DNA from: Athripsodes cinereus
Lineage: Eukaryota > Arthropoda > Insecta > Trichoptera > Leptoceridae
DNA length: 64,000 nucleotides
Direction of reading: 5' to 3'
NCBI GenBank assembly: GCA_947579605.1
Contig: OX388329.1
Location: forward strand, 1,265,153-1,329,152
In this document: in pieces, positions 1 through 11,300 of the stretch
Position numbering within the stretch: position 1 is the first letter of the stretch
Layout: each line of letters begins with the position of its first letter
Translations under genes and position numbers: made by a program
The notes under the pieces: model-generated
The model's database searches: none
What the model saw: the letters and a program-made list of their open reading frames with translations, nothing else
What the model was told of the DNA's origin: nothing

Positions 1-359
1 TTAATATTAACTGATTTCTTACATAAACGCCATCTTTGTGCAAAAATATTTAATGATTATGGAGAGGTACTTAATATGATTACAATTATTTTTGTTTTCT
101 AGAGTTGAAAATATACTTTTATGTCGCGTGTATATTCCGATATGATATTTTGAGAACAATGGGATTAGGGAATTTAGAAGATTGATTATGGTCTTAGCAT
201 AATATCTGATAGCAGTCTCAGTAACGGACACACCTCTGAGGTAAAAATGTCTGTGTGTCCTCAGCTAAGGACATGTAGAATTATGTGAAAGAGTTTTACT
301 ATGTACCTCGATAGGTATATACCCACGCATGTCTTCAGAATTTCAATGTGCATGTACTA

Positions 360-560
360 ATGTTTGAAAGAGGAAACGAGAGAACAGTATGCCGAGTAAT
401 GATTGATAACGAAATTTTAGAGAAAGTTGAGGAATGTGTGTGCTTAGGTAGTTTGTTCACGAGAAATGGGAAGTGTTAAAGCGATATTGAAAGAAGAAAA
501 GTTGTAGGCTATAAGGTGCAATCCGACTAATAATGGCAAATAGAAACATTTATCTACTAC
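360..560 (+). mobile_element. LINE reverse-transcriptase fragment, decayed
   Basis: The + strand translation gives pieces such as EILEKVEECVCLGSLF followed by stops. This resembles the 'YLGS' region near the end of RTE/CR1-type reverse transcriptases. It is short and broken; the family is inferred by pattern only. The flanking 1-360 and 560-880 show no gene. Confidence 0.4.
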
Positions 561-879
561 AACTAAAAGGTAAAACTCTGTTAAAACTAATTTATTAGAG
601 CGGACGTGGACAATCAATAAATAAATGTAGTGTACTAGTACGCCAATGATTGTACTTAAATTAGGTGCTTACACTGAAACAATGCCGCGATTAAATATAA
701 AATAATTAAACTTGTTTTGGATAAACTTACATGAAATATATTTATCACTTTATTGATAGGTAGGTAAATAGAGAAGGTAATTATAAAGTTTTGGATAGTC
801 ATTCCAAGATTAAACTTATATGCTATTTACAAACAGTGAGATTTGGAAAAAAATTAAAACTCCGTAATACGTTATATTT

Positions 880-1030
880 TGGTCATGATCCTACAGCTGG
901 TCATAGCAGGAAAAATAGAGAATCCTAGAGGCGTTGGAAGGAGGTAAATTGTCTCTCTTGGGTCAAAATTATCCGGGAGTGGACAGAGGGAATTTCTCTT
1001 AAGTAATCGATAATCGATAACGAGAGACCC
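880..1030 (+). mobile_element. LINE C-terminal fragment
   Basis: Translation reads LVIAGKIENPRGVGRR, a stop, then SLGSKLSGSGQRE. This is the 'GKIEGxRGxGR...SWLxNxRxW' signature at the end of many insect LINE ORFs, now interrupted by stops. Confidence 0.5.
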
Positions 1031-1228
1031 GACAAGACACACGAAGAAGAAGACGACTCGCCAGTTCCATAGCTCATCAAGTAAAAAGTCTTATATTCGA
1101 GAAATCTCCGTTTTTGTAGTAATGATATATTTATATGGCTATCATTTAAACGATCAGCATAATATTGAAGTTTTGTTCAGCAGAAAAATGTATTCTGTCG
1201 ACAAATATATCATTTTGATATGCTTTCC

Positions 1229-2235
1229 AGATGTCAGGGCTCGAATGCAACGCCACTTCATCCATTTTGAGCACTTCTCTACACAGCTAATTTCGGGCCA
1301 CGGAGATTTTAAGGGGAAACTCTTTGACCTGAATTTGTGTGACGAACCATGGCGTCCTTGTGGAGGTGGAGTTCAATATGCAGAACATATCCTCTGGGAG
1401 TGTGATATAATGTCCGAGGCGAGGGATGCAATGATTGAAGGTTTGAGCGTGGATACTCCACGGCCTGTGTGGTTTGGGGAATTAACTCTAAATGCTACCA
1501 ATTTTAAGTGTTTTATTGTCTTCGTGGAAGCATGGAAATTGAAATGGGATGATCTTCGTCGACCCGGACTCCCTCCTGCGGATTTGTGAGTGATTTGTTT
1601 GGTATACTTTCTGAGCCGCTGAACTCCTCTTTTTCTTTGTTTTGTGTATGTCCACTCCTCTTATTGGAGGTGGCTTTTAAATAACTTTAACTTTGTCCCT
1701 TGGAGGATTTTCCTTTTTTTTTTTTTTTTTTTTCTTTTTTTTTTTCTCTCAGGATTGCATCACAGTCCACTATCCTTCAGCCTTGGTTGCGAATTTTTTT
1801 TTTTTTTTTTTTTCTTCTCTTTGTTTTCCTTTTCTATAAGGAGAATTCTGTTTACATGAAAGGGTGAGTATAGTGGTAAGTAAATTTCTAATTGTGCTAA
1901 CACTAGTAAATAAGTTGTAAAGTGTTGTCCCTAGGGTTAAGAGTTTTAGTACGTAGCAATACGTAACTGTAAGAATATAGTTTGTAAGAATATTGTAGTA
2001 GTGAGTAGAACCTTGAAGTGAGTATCTCCTCCAAGGGACATTAAGGGTTTTTGTAATTTTAGGGAGGTTTTTGTTGGGGGAGTCCTTCTGGCAAATCCTG
2101 AGCCCTCCCTTGTAAAAAAATTATTTTGTTTCGTTGAGTCTGGATGATATAGGAGCTTTGCTCTTGAAACATCCAGGGGAAAGTGGTGGGAAAAACCCAT
2201 AATGTACTTATGCCCAGCGAGAAAATTATATTTGT
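1229..2235 (+). mobile_element. R1-like non-LTR retrotransposon, 3' end (ORF2 C-terminus plus 3' UTR)
   Basis: An open frame ending with the stop at 1587-1589 carries SGHGDFKGKLFDLNL and then a Cys-Gly-Gly-His-Cys pattern (PCGGG...EHILWEC). This is the C-terminal zinc-knuckle region of R1/TRAS-type elements. The following ~640 bp contain two long T-rich runs (about 1711-1750 and 1794-1813) and a stretch at about 2000-2200 that recurs inverted at 32950-33150 and 47870-47995. That recurrence marks it as the element's 3' UTR. The copy is 5'-truncated; the open frame upstream of 1229 looks like unrelated flanking sequence. Confidence 0.65.
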
Positions 2236-2269
2236 ATTGCAAATAATATGATATTGTAAAACTCTAAAT

Positions 2270-2765
2270 TTAATCGACCAGCAAAATTATTATTTGACCA
2301 GCATAATGATTATTTGTGCAGCAGAATAAATAAATGAGCAGCAAACTGTGAGCTAATTTTAATTAAACTTGTGAAAGCTAAATTTTTAATCTTGTTCAAA
2401 TAATAAATCTATGTATGTAGCATCTTTTTATGTGATTTTATATGTAGCATCTAGCAACGATTCTAGCGTTTTTCGACATTTCAGTTAGATATTTCGTTAA
2501 TATAGCAAAGCGGAACTGGAATTATTTTCGTAGTCATCATTAATTTGGTAAGAAATTACAAAAACTTCATGTGGATCCGAAGGTAAATCGGTGTGTGAAA
2601 AATATTGTTTATCTAATATTTTCTGCCGGTCAAATAATAATTCTGCTGCTCAAATAATAATTCTGCTGCTCAAATAATAATTCTGCTGCTCAAATAACAA
2701 TTCTGCTGGTCAATTAATTATTTTGTTGTGCGATTATTTATTAAGCTGTTAAAATTTGTTAATTT
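2270..2765. repeat. Foldback repeat with ~20-bp tandem units in both arms
   Basis: The right arm (about 2622-2720) is a tandem array of a 20-bp unit, caaataataattctgctgct, four to five copies. The left arm (about 2276-2345) holds diverged copies of the same unit in reverse complement, including gaccagc and gcagcag blocks. The 280 bp between the arms shows no coding potential. The arrangement suggests a non-autonomous element with subterminal repeats; the class is unknown. Confidence 0.5.
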
Positions 2766-3473
2766 GTTGATATAACCAAGTTTGTTTGTAAAACAAGTGT
2801 TGCGATTATTTTTTATTTATTGCCGTTGAAAACATTGTTTGCTGCGCAAATGACTTAAATGCTGATTTTTTCTTGCCGAACGAATGGATTAATAGCCGAT
2901 CAAATAATTAGTTTCCTATTTATATTATGATTTAAAAACACAACAGAAAGTGAAATATATTAAATAATCGTACTGTTAAAGACATTGGACGTTGTCTTTG
3001 TTCCGTTCAAAAATTAAATAATTTGAAATAATTTATTTGTGGAATTGGAAATGGGTACATTAATTAACTCCATAACTATATATTTTATGTATGAAGGAAA
3101 CCGTGTATTTTTAAAAGCTATTTTTTTGTGGAGTTGAATGAGGGTTGATGATTGCGTGTGTTGGAATTAAATTTAAATGTTCGTAATTTTCTATTTGTTG
3201 AGTTATGCTTAATCTCGGCATCCTGTTTGTATTTTAGTCCCAAAATTTCCAGGATTTAGTATATCGAATCCTGAGATTTTCGGGATTAATACAATTTTTA
3301 AATAAGTCAGGAATTTGGGACTCATTAGCATTAATGAATTACTGACAGCCAAAACTTATGTTCGTACATATCTAAAAAAAAACACCTTTCTGTGTTTGAT
3401 ATCTCACTAGATATCGATATTATGGCAAAAGTGACTATGGTCCAAAACAGAGGGTTGAAAAACTTCTGAATGC

Positions 3474-3676
3474 GTGCGTCCAGATAGTAGGATGCGAACG
3501 TCAATTAATCTTCAACAATTCGGAGCATCCTCCTAAGAAATATTTGAATGAATGCCTTCGTAACCCGTATAAGGACAGGAAACAAACGCATTCATTCGAA
3601 TATTTCTTTGGAGAATGCTCCGAATCGTTGAAGATTGATGATTGATTGACGTTCGCATCCTACTATCTGGACGCAC
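3474..3676. mobile_element. Long-palindrome foldback MITE, family A copy 1
   Basis: A ~203-bp near-perfect inverted repeat. The outer ends read gtgcgtccagatagtaggat and its complement, followed on both sides by gcgaacgtcaat. The same inner sequence (gaatgctccgaat, tcgaatatttctt) is found in the larger copy at 49633-49885, and a scrap lies near 56645-56675. No target duplication was recognised. Confidence 0.65.
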
Positions 3677-3882
3677 CCAATGAAGAGCATCAAGTTTGTT
3701 TTACACATGGTATTCACTTAGCCGAAAAATAAAAGAAGAATAATTCATTTAAAACATAAATACATTGCCAAAATATAAATGAAAAACAGATTTTTAGATG
3801 ATTTAATAACTTTTTTAATCACTTTTCATTACTGGTATAATCCAGGGATTAGAAAAAAGGGCCGTTTACGAATACTCTATAG

Positions 3883-4176
3883 CAGTGGTTCTTAACCGGG
3901 GGTGCCCGCACCCCTGGGGGTGCGGGAATGTATTTTTGGGGGTGCGGGAGAAGCCCCTACCTAACCATAAAAATGATTAAGTAAATATAATTTATTAATA
4001 AAATAATATTGTTTTGTATTTATATAAAATGTACAATGTTTTTTTAATAAACAATAACTATCACAAAAAATGTATTTTTCTAGACTAAAAAAATAAAATA
4101 TATTTTTCAATGGGGTGCGGAGATATATTTTCAGATTCAAAGGGGTGCGACTTGCTAGAAAGGTTAAGAAACACTG
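3883..4176. mobile_element. hAT-type MITE with 8-bp target-site duplication
   Basis: The ends are cagtggttcttaacc and ggttaagaaacactg, the familiar hAT-superfamily inverted termini. A perfect 8-bp duplication, ctctatag, flanks it at 3875-3882 and 4177-4184. Length is 294 bp with no transposase. G-rich gggtgcgg blocks lie inside both termini. Confidence 0.85.
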
Positions 4177-4184
4177 CTCTATAG

Positions 4185-5198
4185 ACTTATGTTGCACCAA
4201 GTTTTACCTCACCCATTGCCTTTTTGTAAAGCCAAAATTAAACTTGATAAAAAAAGGACAACTATTGCAGGTTCCACTGCCCTTCTGCTATATATGAATC
4301 CTGAATACATCTGTCATAAGAAATTTATCGTTTTTACAATTTACAATTCAAAAAACATCGTTCGCGACTAATATCAAACCTATACCAACAGTTTCATACC
4401 ATAACTAAGTGTGTAAAGTGTGCTACATTAAGTTTTCAAGTTTTTTTCATAATATATAGGTCAGTTAAAGACAATTGAAAAAAATAACAATTTCAGAACA
4501 TAGCTAAAAAAATCTTAATAGGTAAAGAAGTAAAATATTGAGTAGTTCTAACAATAAAATGTGGAGGTTTCGTTCAAAATGAGTCGACGGGAATAGCCTG
4601 AGAAGAACCTAATACAAGGATACTGTTTTACTGGATATTGTGTAAGAAATATCTGCACAACTTTCAGATCTTGTCAGATAGAAGTGATCCTTTCTGCTTG
4701 CCTACCCTGCAAGGAAAGCGGCGTTATGATGACGGCTATGAAATCAATGACGTTAATGCTGAATCCAAGATGGAAAACTGGATTAAATGATGTTATCTCG
4801 ATGTTATTAGTGATAAAAAAAATATTACTTAACAATATTTTTGTTGTTTACATATTTTTCATGATGATCAGAGAGTAGGTATGTACCTTAATTATTGCTA
4901 CGTACGTACGTACTTATAGTACATACTTATTATTATAATAATATATTTTATCCTACTGATATTGCTAATCGCGATTTGATTATATATTTTGTTGTATAAA
5001 ATAAGTTGATATTGTTTATTGTAATATTTCGTTTAAATCTCCGCTTCGTTCGGTTATTACAATAATTGTTAGTACTTTATAGTTTATGACATTCGATAAT
5101 AATACATAGGTGCATTTTGTTTATTTAAATATTGTTAACTCGATTTAGAATACCTGATTATTGTTGTTTTTGTGTTTTGATTATTTGTTCTGTTCAAA
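4185..5198. other. AT-rich region upstream of CD36 gene 1, no gene seen
   Basis: No coding region, RNA gene or recognisable mobile element was found. It must contain the promoter and any 5' UTR exon of the downstream CD36-family gene, but no clear TATA box or initiator could be assigned. A short alternating acgtacgtacgtac tract lies near 4901. Confidence 0.4.
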
Positions 5199-5312
5199 AT
5201 GTGTATTTGGGTTAGTGTATTGGTGTCTTGCTTAGGTGCTGCGATTCTTATAGCAGGTGGTATCGTGGGGTGGATCACATTGCCTGCTTATATAGAAAAA
5301 GAAATTATCAAT
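5199..5312 (+). CDS. CD36 gene 1 exon 1 (start codon and first membrane helix)
   Basis: This exon gives 38 codons beginning MCIWVSVLVSC and ending KEIIN, phase 0 at the donor. The start aligns with the ATG of gene 2 (MLIWPSVFVS), which supports it. A second copy of the exon end plus donor (aaattatcaatgtaag) lies exactly 30 nt downstream and would extend the exon in frame by ten residues. Confidence 0.92.
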
Positions 5313-8300
5313 GTAAGTTTGTTATATTATCAAATTATCAATGTAAGATATTATACCATTTAGATCACACAGAACAGTTTATGGGGACCGTGTCCTTTAT
5401 TATGCCGGTCCTAAGCTCTGGAATAATTTGCCTCTAATAGGTCTCAGGCATGCCGTTGACTACGACGGTTTCAGGAGAGGCCTGAAGACATAATATTTAC
5501 TCACAAGGATTTACACATGACACTATATTATTATTATTATAAATTTTTGACACACTATATAATTTTTAATTTTGACAAAGATTGAATGTCTGCTAAATAA
5601 AATAAAATTATTTTATTATTATGATTTTTTTATCTTTCTGACAATAATTTTAAATGGATATTATGTAGTTTTAAAATGGACGTGGATGTTGATCCTAAAT
5701 AATGTAAAGCGCCCTTGAAGTGATATTATCACAGTACGGCGCTTTATATTTGTATATTGTAGGTACACATTCTGGTAAAAGGATTCAATCCCCAAACGTC
5801 AAGTTTTTGCAGACAAATCAAAATATTTTTTTAGCTAGGACTTAATTATTACAAATATCGAATAGGACAAAGGACTCATACAGCATGAGTTTCATTATTA
5901 ACACCAAAAAATTTCATCAAGACATAACTTTACGGAGAGGTAAAAGGCATCAAACCGCATAACCCAAACATATGCGACATACATATAACTTTTAAATGCG
6001 TCTCAAGTTTGTCAGTACAAAGGATTTAATCAACTTTTTTGCTAAACTTTATAATTCCTGAATATTTTTTCATGTAGGTATTCCTATGACATAATAAAAA
6101 AAGATGCATTACGAGTAGGTACCTACAATAAGATGTAAAATAATAATGATTCTTATTTGACATTTTGTTTATTCTAAAAAAATTACTTCTACTAGAAAAT
6201 TTCACCAATAATGTGGTTTGAAGCCTTTGTTCTCAGCACAGTCGATAGCAAGACCAAGACTTCACTGTTTATAATAAGTTTAATCCATGGTTGTTTTATC
6301 GTATCTAATCGAGTAAATCTAAATGAAATTTTATAATTATAGACTGTAAAATTGGAGAATGGAACAGATCAGTTCGAACGATGGGAGACCCTTCCGTTCC
6401 CTGTGAAGTTCAAAGTATACCTCTGGGAAGTTAATAATACAGATGAAGTTCTGCAGGGAGGCAAACCAGACCTCGTACAGAAGGGACCCTATGTTTATAA
6501 GTTAGTATAATATGACGTCTTACACGTATGACAATATCACTATGCTTTATTTCAGTGGTTCTTAACCTGTGAGGCAAATGGCGAAGTTGCCAGATGGGGA
6601 ATTTCGTGCATTTGTTTCCATCCACAAAAAATCCATAGTATTTCAAAATCTAATACATTATATTCAAATGTTGACTTACTTTACAAATCATAACCAATCA
6701 CAAACTGTTTAAATTATAAAAATAAAACAGCCAATATATGAGGTAGTTTATGTCATTCATGACTTGACAAAAGATTTTATTTACTGTTAGTAATAAATCT
6801 AATATATGCAAACAAATATTAAAGGCTGTAAAATGTCACAAAAAGAGCGAAACGTATATCTAAGTACTAAACACTGCATAGGTTAAAATTGAATTTGTCA
6901 AATACCGATGATGTGGTGGGGAATGGAGAGTTGGCTCACTAAAAAATGGTGAATTGGAGACAAAAGGTTAAGAACCACTGCTTTATTAATAATTTTGTAT
7001 TTGTTGTATTATTTTTTAGCCAATTCCCCAAGAAAGTGAACATAGAAAAAGAGGGTAGCAACTTGACTTATAGACAAATATTAACGTATGAATTCGATAC
7101 GGAAGATTCCTTCCCACTCACTGAAGATGACGAAATTACCATATTCAATTTACCTTATCACGTGAGTATCATAATATTATTAGTGAATACCTACTAGAAA
7201 CATTTTTTTATACTTATCTGGCGTAGGGGATACCGTGATCAACAAGGCGGTTCCTCTAGGGTGAGGCTCTTCCATTGCACTCCGGTTGGGCTGACCCCTG
7301 CGATTGCCCCTAATGTGGGCAACACGGGCGCGTAATTTTTTAATTTTCTATTTTTTTTTTTTTAAAAGATAAAGGTTTTGTTATAAACCCAAATACAACC
7401 TTATACACCTTTCACAGTAAGCTAAAAGCTTGTGTCGTGAAAGGGGAGTTTGCCGGCACCTGGTATCGAACCGCGGACCCCTTGTTCACGAGGCCGAGAC
7501 TCTACCTCCAGGCTACCGACGAACCCTACTCAGTAATAATAATTATTATTGTTATCTCATATCTCATTTATTTAACAAAACAATATTAGATTCTACATTT
7601 TAAACACAATATAAGATTAACAATAAAATTTAAATATAACATTAAATAACAAAAACCATAAAATATTAAAATAAATTTATATTCAAAATGTGGAACCCCA
7701 ACATTATTCGAGTTGATTCTTCCATGATGTTCTATGAAATAAAATTATTATTATTACTGACAATAAGACGATTCTTACAAGGATCAACACAGCTGAAGGC
7801 CAATGCGATCCCAGAAGAAAATCTTAAACGATATCCAAACGATAACACAACTACAATATATCCTCGATTTTTCTTATAAATTCTGCATACGTCACGTAAA
7901 AGATATCAACTTCTCCAGCCAGACCATTAAACATTTGAATAGCTCTTCCCACTGGGGAGTTTGCCAATATGTTTATTCGGCTTTGAGGCAATCCCTCTCA
8001 TATACTTACAAATAAATCAAAAGTTGTCCGCTCTTCTAAGCAAAACTTTTGCTCAAGTGGAAAATCTGGAGATGTTTACATCAAAAAAACAATACAAAAT
8101 TAATACAAGCCATATACTTACATGTCTTTCAGAAACTATATAAGCAAAAATATTTATTTAATTTCGGTAAATTTTACTGCTTTTAGACTAACGTCATATA
8201 CCTAGTTATCAGTAATAACAAAATGAAAATAAAATAAATAAGCACCGGAACATCATTTCTGCTTCTTATACTACAGGAGTTTGCACAATCTGTTGGTTGT

Positions 8301-11300
8301 GGAGACGAGGTGTCTGTTGAATAATATTTTTCATGCCTTCACTCAAGCAGATATGAGGAAATCCAGAGAAATGCGGACACTACGTTTAAAATCAAATGTC
8401 ATGTTCTTTTCTTTAACTTTTTAGGCAATCATACAATCTGCTTACGCCTTATCGCCAATTCTGGTAGGTCCGATAAATTCATATGAAAAGTCCATTTTCA
8501 ATGATCAGGGAGTATTCTTAAAAACTAAAGTAGCAGACTTACTATGGAACGGAATACCCATCTGCTCTCGAAGATCGATTTTAGTTAACGCTATATGTAA
8601 AAGTATCGCTTCTCAAGCTGCAAAATCTCAAAATATGATCATTTCACCGAATGGAACAATTTTTTTCTCCTTATTCAATCATGTAAGTATCTATTTATTA
8701 ATATATGTTTGCTTCATCTGGTTATTATTTTTCGAGTTATTCATATCCTGAAGATGGCGCTTGCCATGAAAACCTCCAATCCACATTGATATTTTCACTT
8801 CTAATTTAATTTAGGTATCTACAATAATTATGAATGTGTCGAAATCTAAAGTACAGTAAATAATTGAATATATTGTCACAAAATAAATTTAATATACATA
8901 TCGTTGCTTTAATTTTTCTATAATGGTTTATTAATCTCATAGTGGAATGAAACAGTGTTTGATTTAATTTAAATATTATCTTTTATAATGCATTTCCACA
9001 AAGTTACACTTGAAAATATAGAATATTTATTAATTTTTCTCCTTTTTAATGTATTCATACTCGATTTGTTTTTAAATCCTTCTGTCTGTTCTTATTTCAT
9101 TCTTGTGATGATTGTATTAATTTTTATTTAAAATATTAAAGTTAAAAATGTGCCTAATTTCGTTTGACTTATTTCGAAAGTGATTTGATTGTCTGGCTAC
9201 AATAAATATAATAATATTGAACAACATCCAAATAAAACAGTATACATATGATAAAAATAGCCCGATTTTTCACAAAACTTTCTTTTGAAACGAGTTTGAC
9301 ATTTAAAATTAAACTCCTTTTTTATTCATTAGAATGAGCTTTCTAAAAGTTGTACCAAAAACAATACAATCATCAATTTCCCTTTATATTTGTAGAAAAA
9401 CAATACGGACACGATAAAGTTCAAAATAGACAGTGGAGAGTCTAATATCAAAGACGTGGCTAAGATACTTGAATATAATGATGAAGAGCATATAGATATT
9501 TGGAATAACGAAAATGGAAGTCTCTCCATTTGTAACACACTATCTGGTACGGATGGAAATGCATACCCCCCATTCGTGACACCAAAAAGAGAATACATGC
9601 ATATATTTAGTACTGATATCTGCAGGTAAGTTACATACATTACATATAATTTTAATATTTTACCTCATGTCTGAGAATAGTTTATTTTTTTTTTTAAATA
9701 AAATTATTAAAATACTTTATTCAATCAATAATAACGTATAAATGTTGAGACGATATATCACCAATATGGCTACAATTAAGTTGCAGCAGCCTCACTAGGT
9801 TGCCCTGTATCGAGGCGTGCTGCGTATAAAAAAATATTATACAATCAGAGGACAGAGGATCAATATGTCTAACAAAAACCATAATAATGAATAAATCAAT
9901 CAAAAAATTGAAAATGAAAATAATTGCCAACGAATCGTTAATTTAACGCATGCATTATAAAGATGAACAAATGAAAATATATAAAATTAAATAAACAGAC
10001 AATAATCAATGAATACAACAATAAATAGATGAACAAGATAGGATAATGAATAATAATAAAATAATTCAACAGTATAATAAATAAAAAAATATTATTTATT
10101 ACCCATTTTTAATCTATATCCACATTGATTACAAGCAAATTTTCAAAAAAAAAAAAAATTAAAACAAATACAATCGTACAATCAATATATAGAGGGCAAG
10201 TTTAACGTAGAGACACGATTTCTTCCAACTTCCCCAATTAAATGTAACTTTCACAAAAAAAAATCTTAAAGGAAAGAAAAGAGGAGGTACAAAGGAGAAA
10301 AATAGGTAGAAAAAGGGACTATAGGAAACAGATGGCATATTTTGAGTTATAAAGTGGTCCTTGACCGCCCACTTGAGAACATGAAAAGGGTGGATTAACC
10401 TTATTCTGGAAGGCAAAATATTCCAACAGCGAGCACCATGAACCAAAAAATGAGAATGGTGGTAGCAATAGACCCTCAGTTTAATCTCTCCCCTCTTGTG
10501 CCTGTTCTGTCCCATGAAAAAAGCGTCCGATACATAAAATCTTTTCTTATTCATGAATATTTTTACTGTGTGTTATATTGTTTTATTAATGTAATATCAA
10601 TGTATACTGTGTATTTATGAATAAAATAAATATATTTAAAAAAAAAAAATATCTCCCCATCAAATTGACGTACGACCACGAGATTTCCTTTCATCAATTC
10701 TTCGCTTTCGCATTGCGCATGCATGTGCTGTTTTTTTTAATAGCCTCACTATCCCATCAAATGTTCTTGTTACTCCTGTGACTGTTAACAATAATGTTTC
10801 ATTTAATTCCTTAATCAAATACTACTACTACTATACCATCACGGCATATCCCACAAGTGGGGTAGCCAGCAGATCAGCTGCATGTAAGAAACATGCAAAC
10901 TGTCCTCTTCGTGCCAATATAAAATCAAGACATTCAGGATGGGTGGCAAGCCTCATCGCTGAATTTAAGATGTAAAATGTCTTATTTTTTTCGAACACCT
11001 GCCTTTTACAGGACACTCGAAAATTCTTTACCGGGTGCTCCACGGGATAGTATTGATTTACATTATTGAATCATTTTCTTTGATAACTACTTATTTTTTA
11101 TTAATTCTTTGCTTGCTTCGATTTTTGTGTAGAACGGTGACTGTCCATTATGCTGGGAAGGAATCGTATATGGGAATCAAGGGTCTATTATATAAGGCTA
11201 AGGAGGATATGATGCCAGCGGCATCTCTCAATGACGACACAAGGTGCTATTGTCTTCAAAAGACCCCTGGCATCTTGCAGGAGAATGGATGTCTTAAAAA

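Noticed and set aside
1644..1859. A phenylalanine-rich 71-residue protein
   Set aside because: Produced by poly-T runs in the 3' UTR of the R1-like element.
2626..2712. Regular 20-bp repeats resembling a small CRISPR array
   Set aside because: The units are directly abutting with no unique spacers, the genome is eukaryotic and no cas genes are present.
7210..7345. A functional U1 snRNA gene
   Set aside because: The 3' stem-loop is absent, the donor-pairing site is altered and no proximal sequence element was seen.
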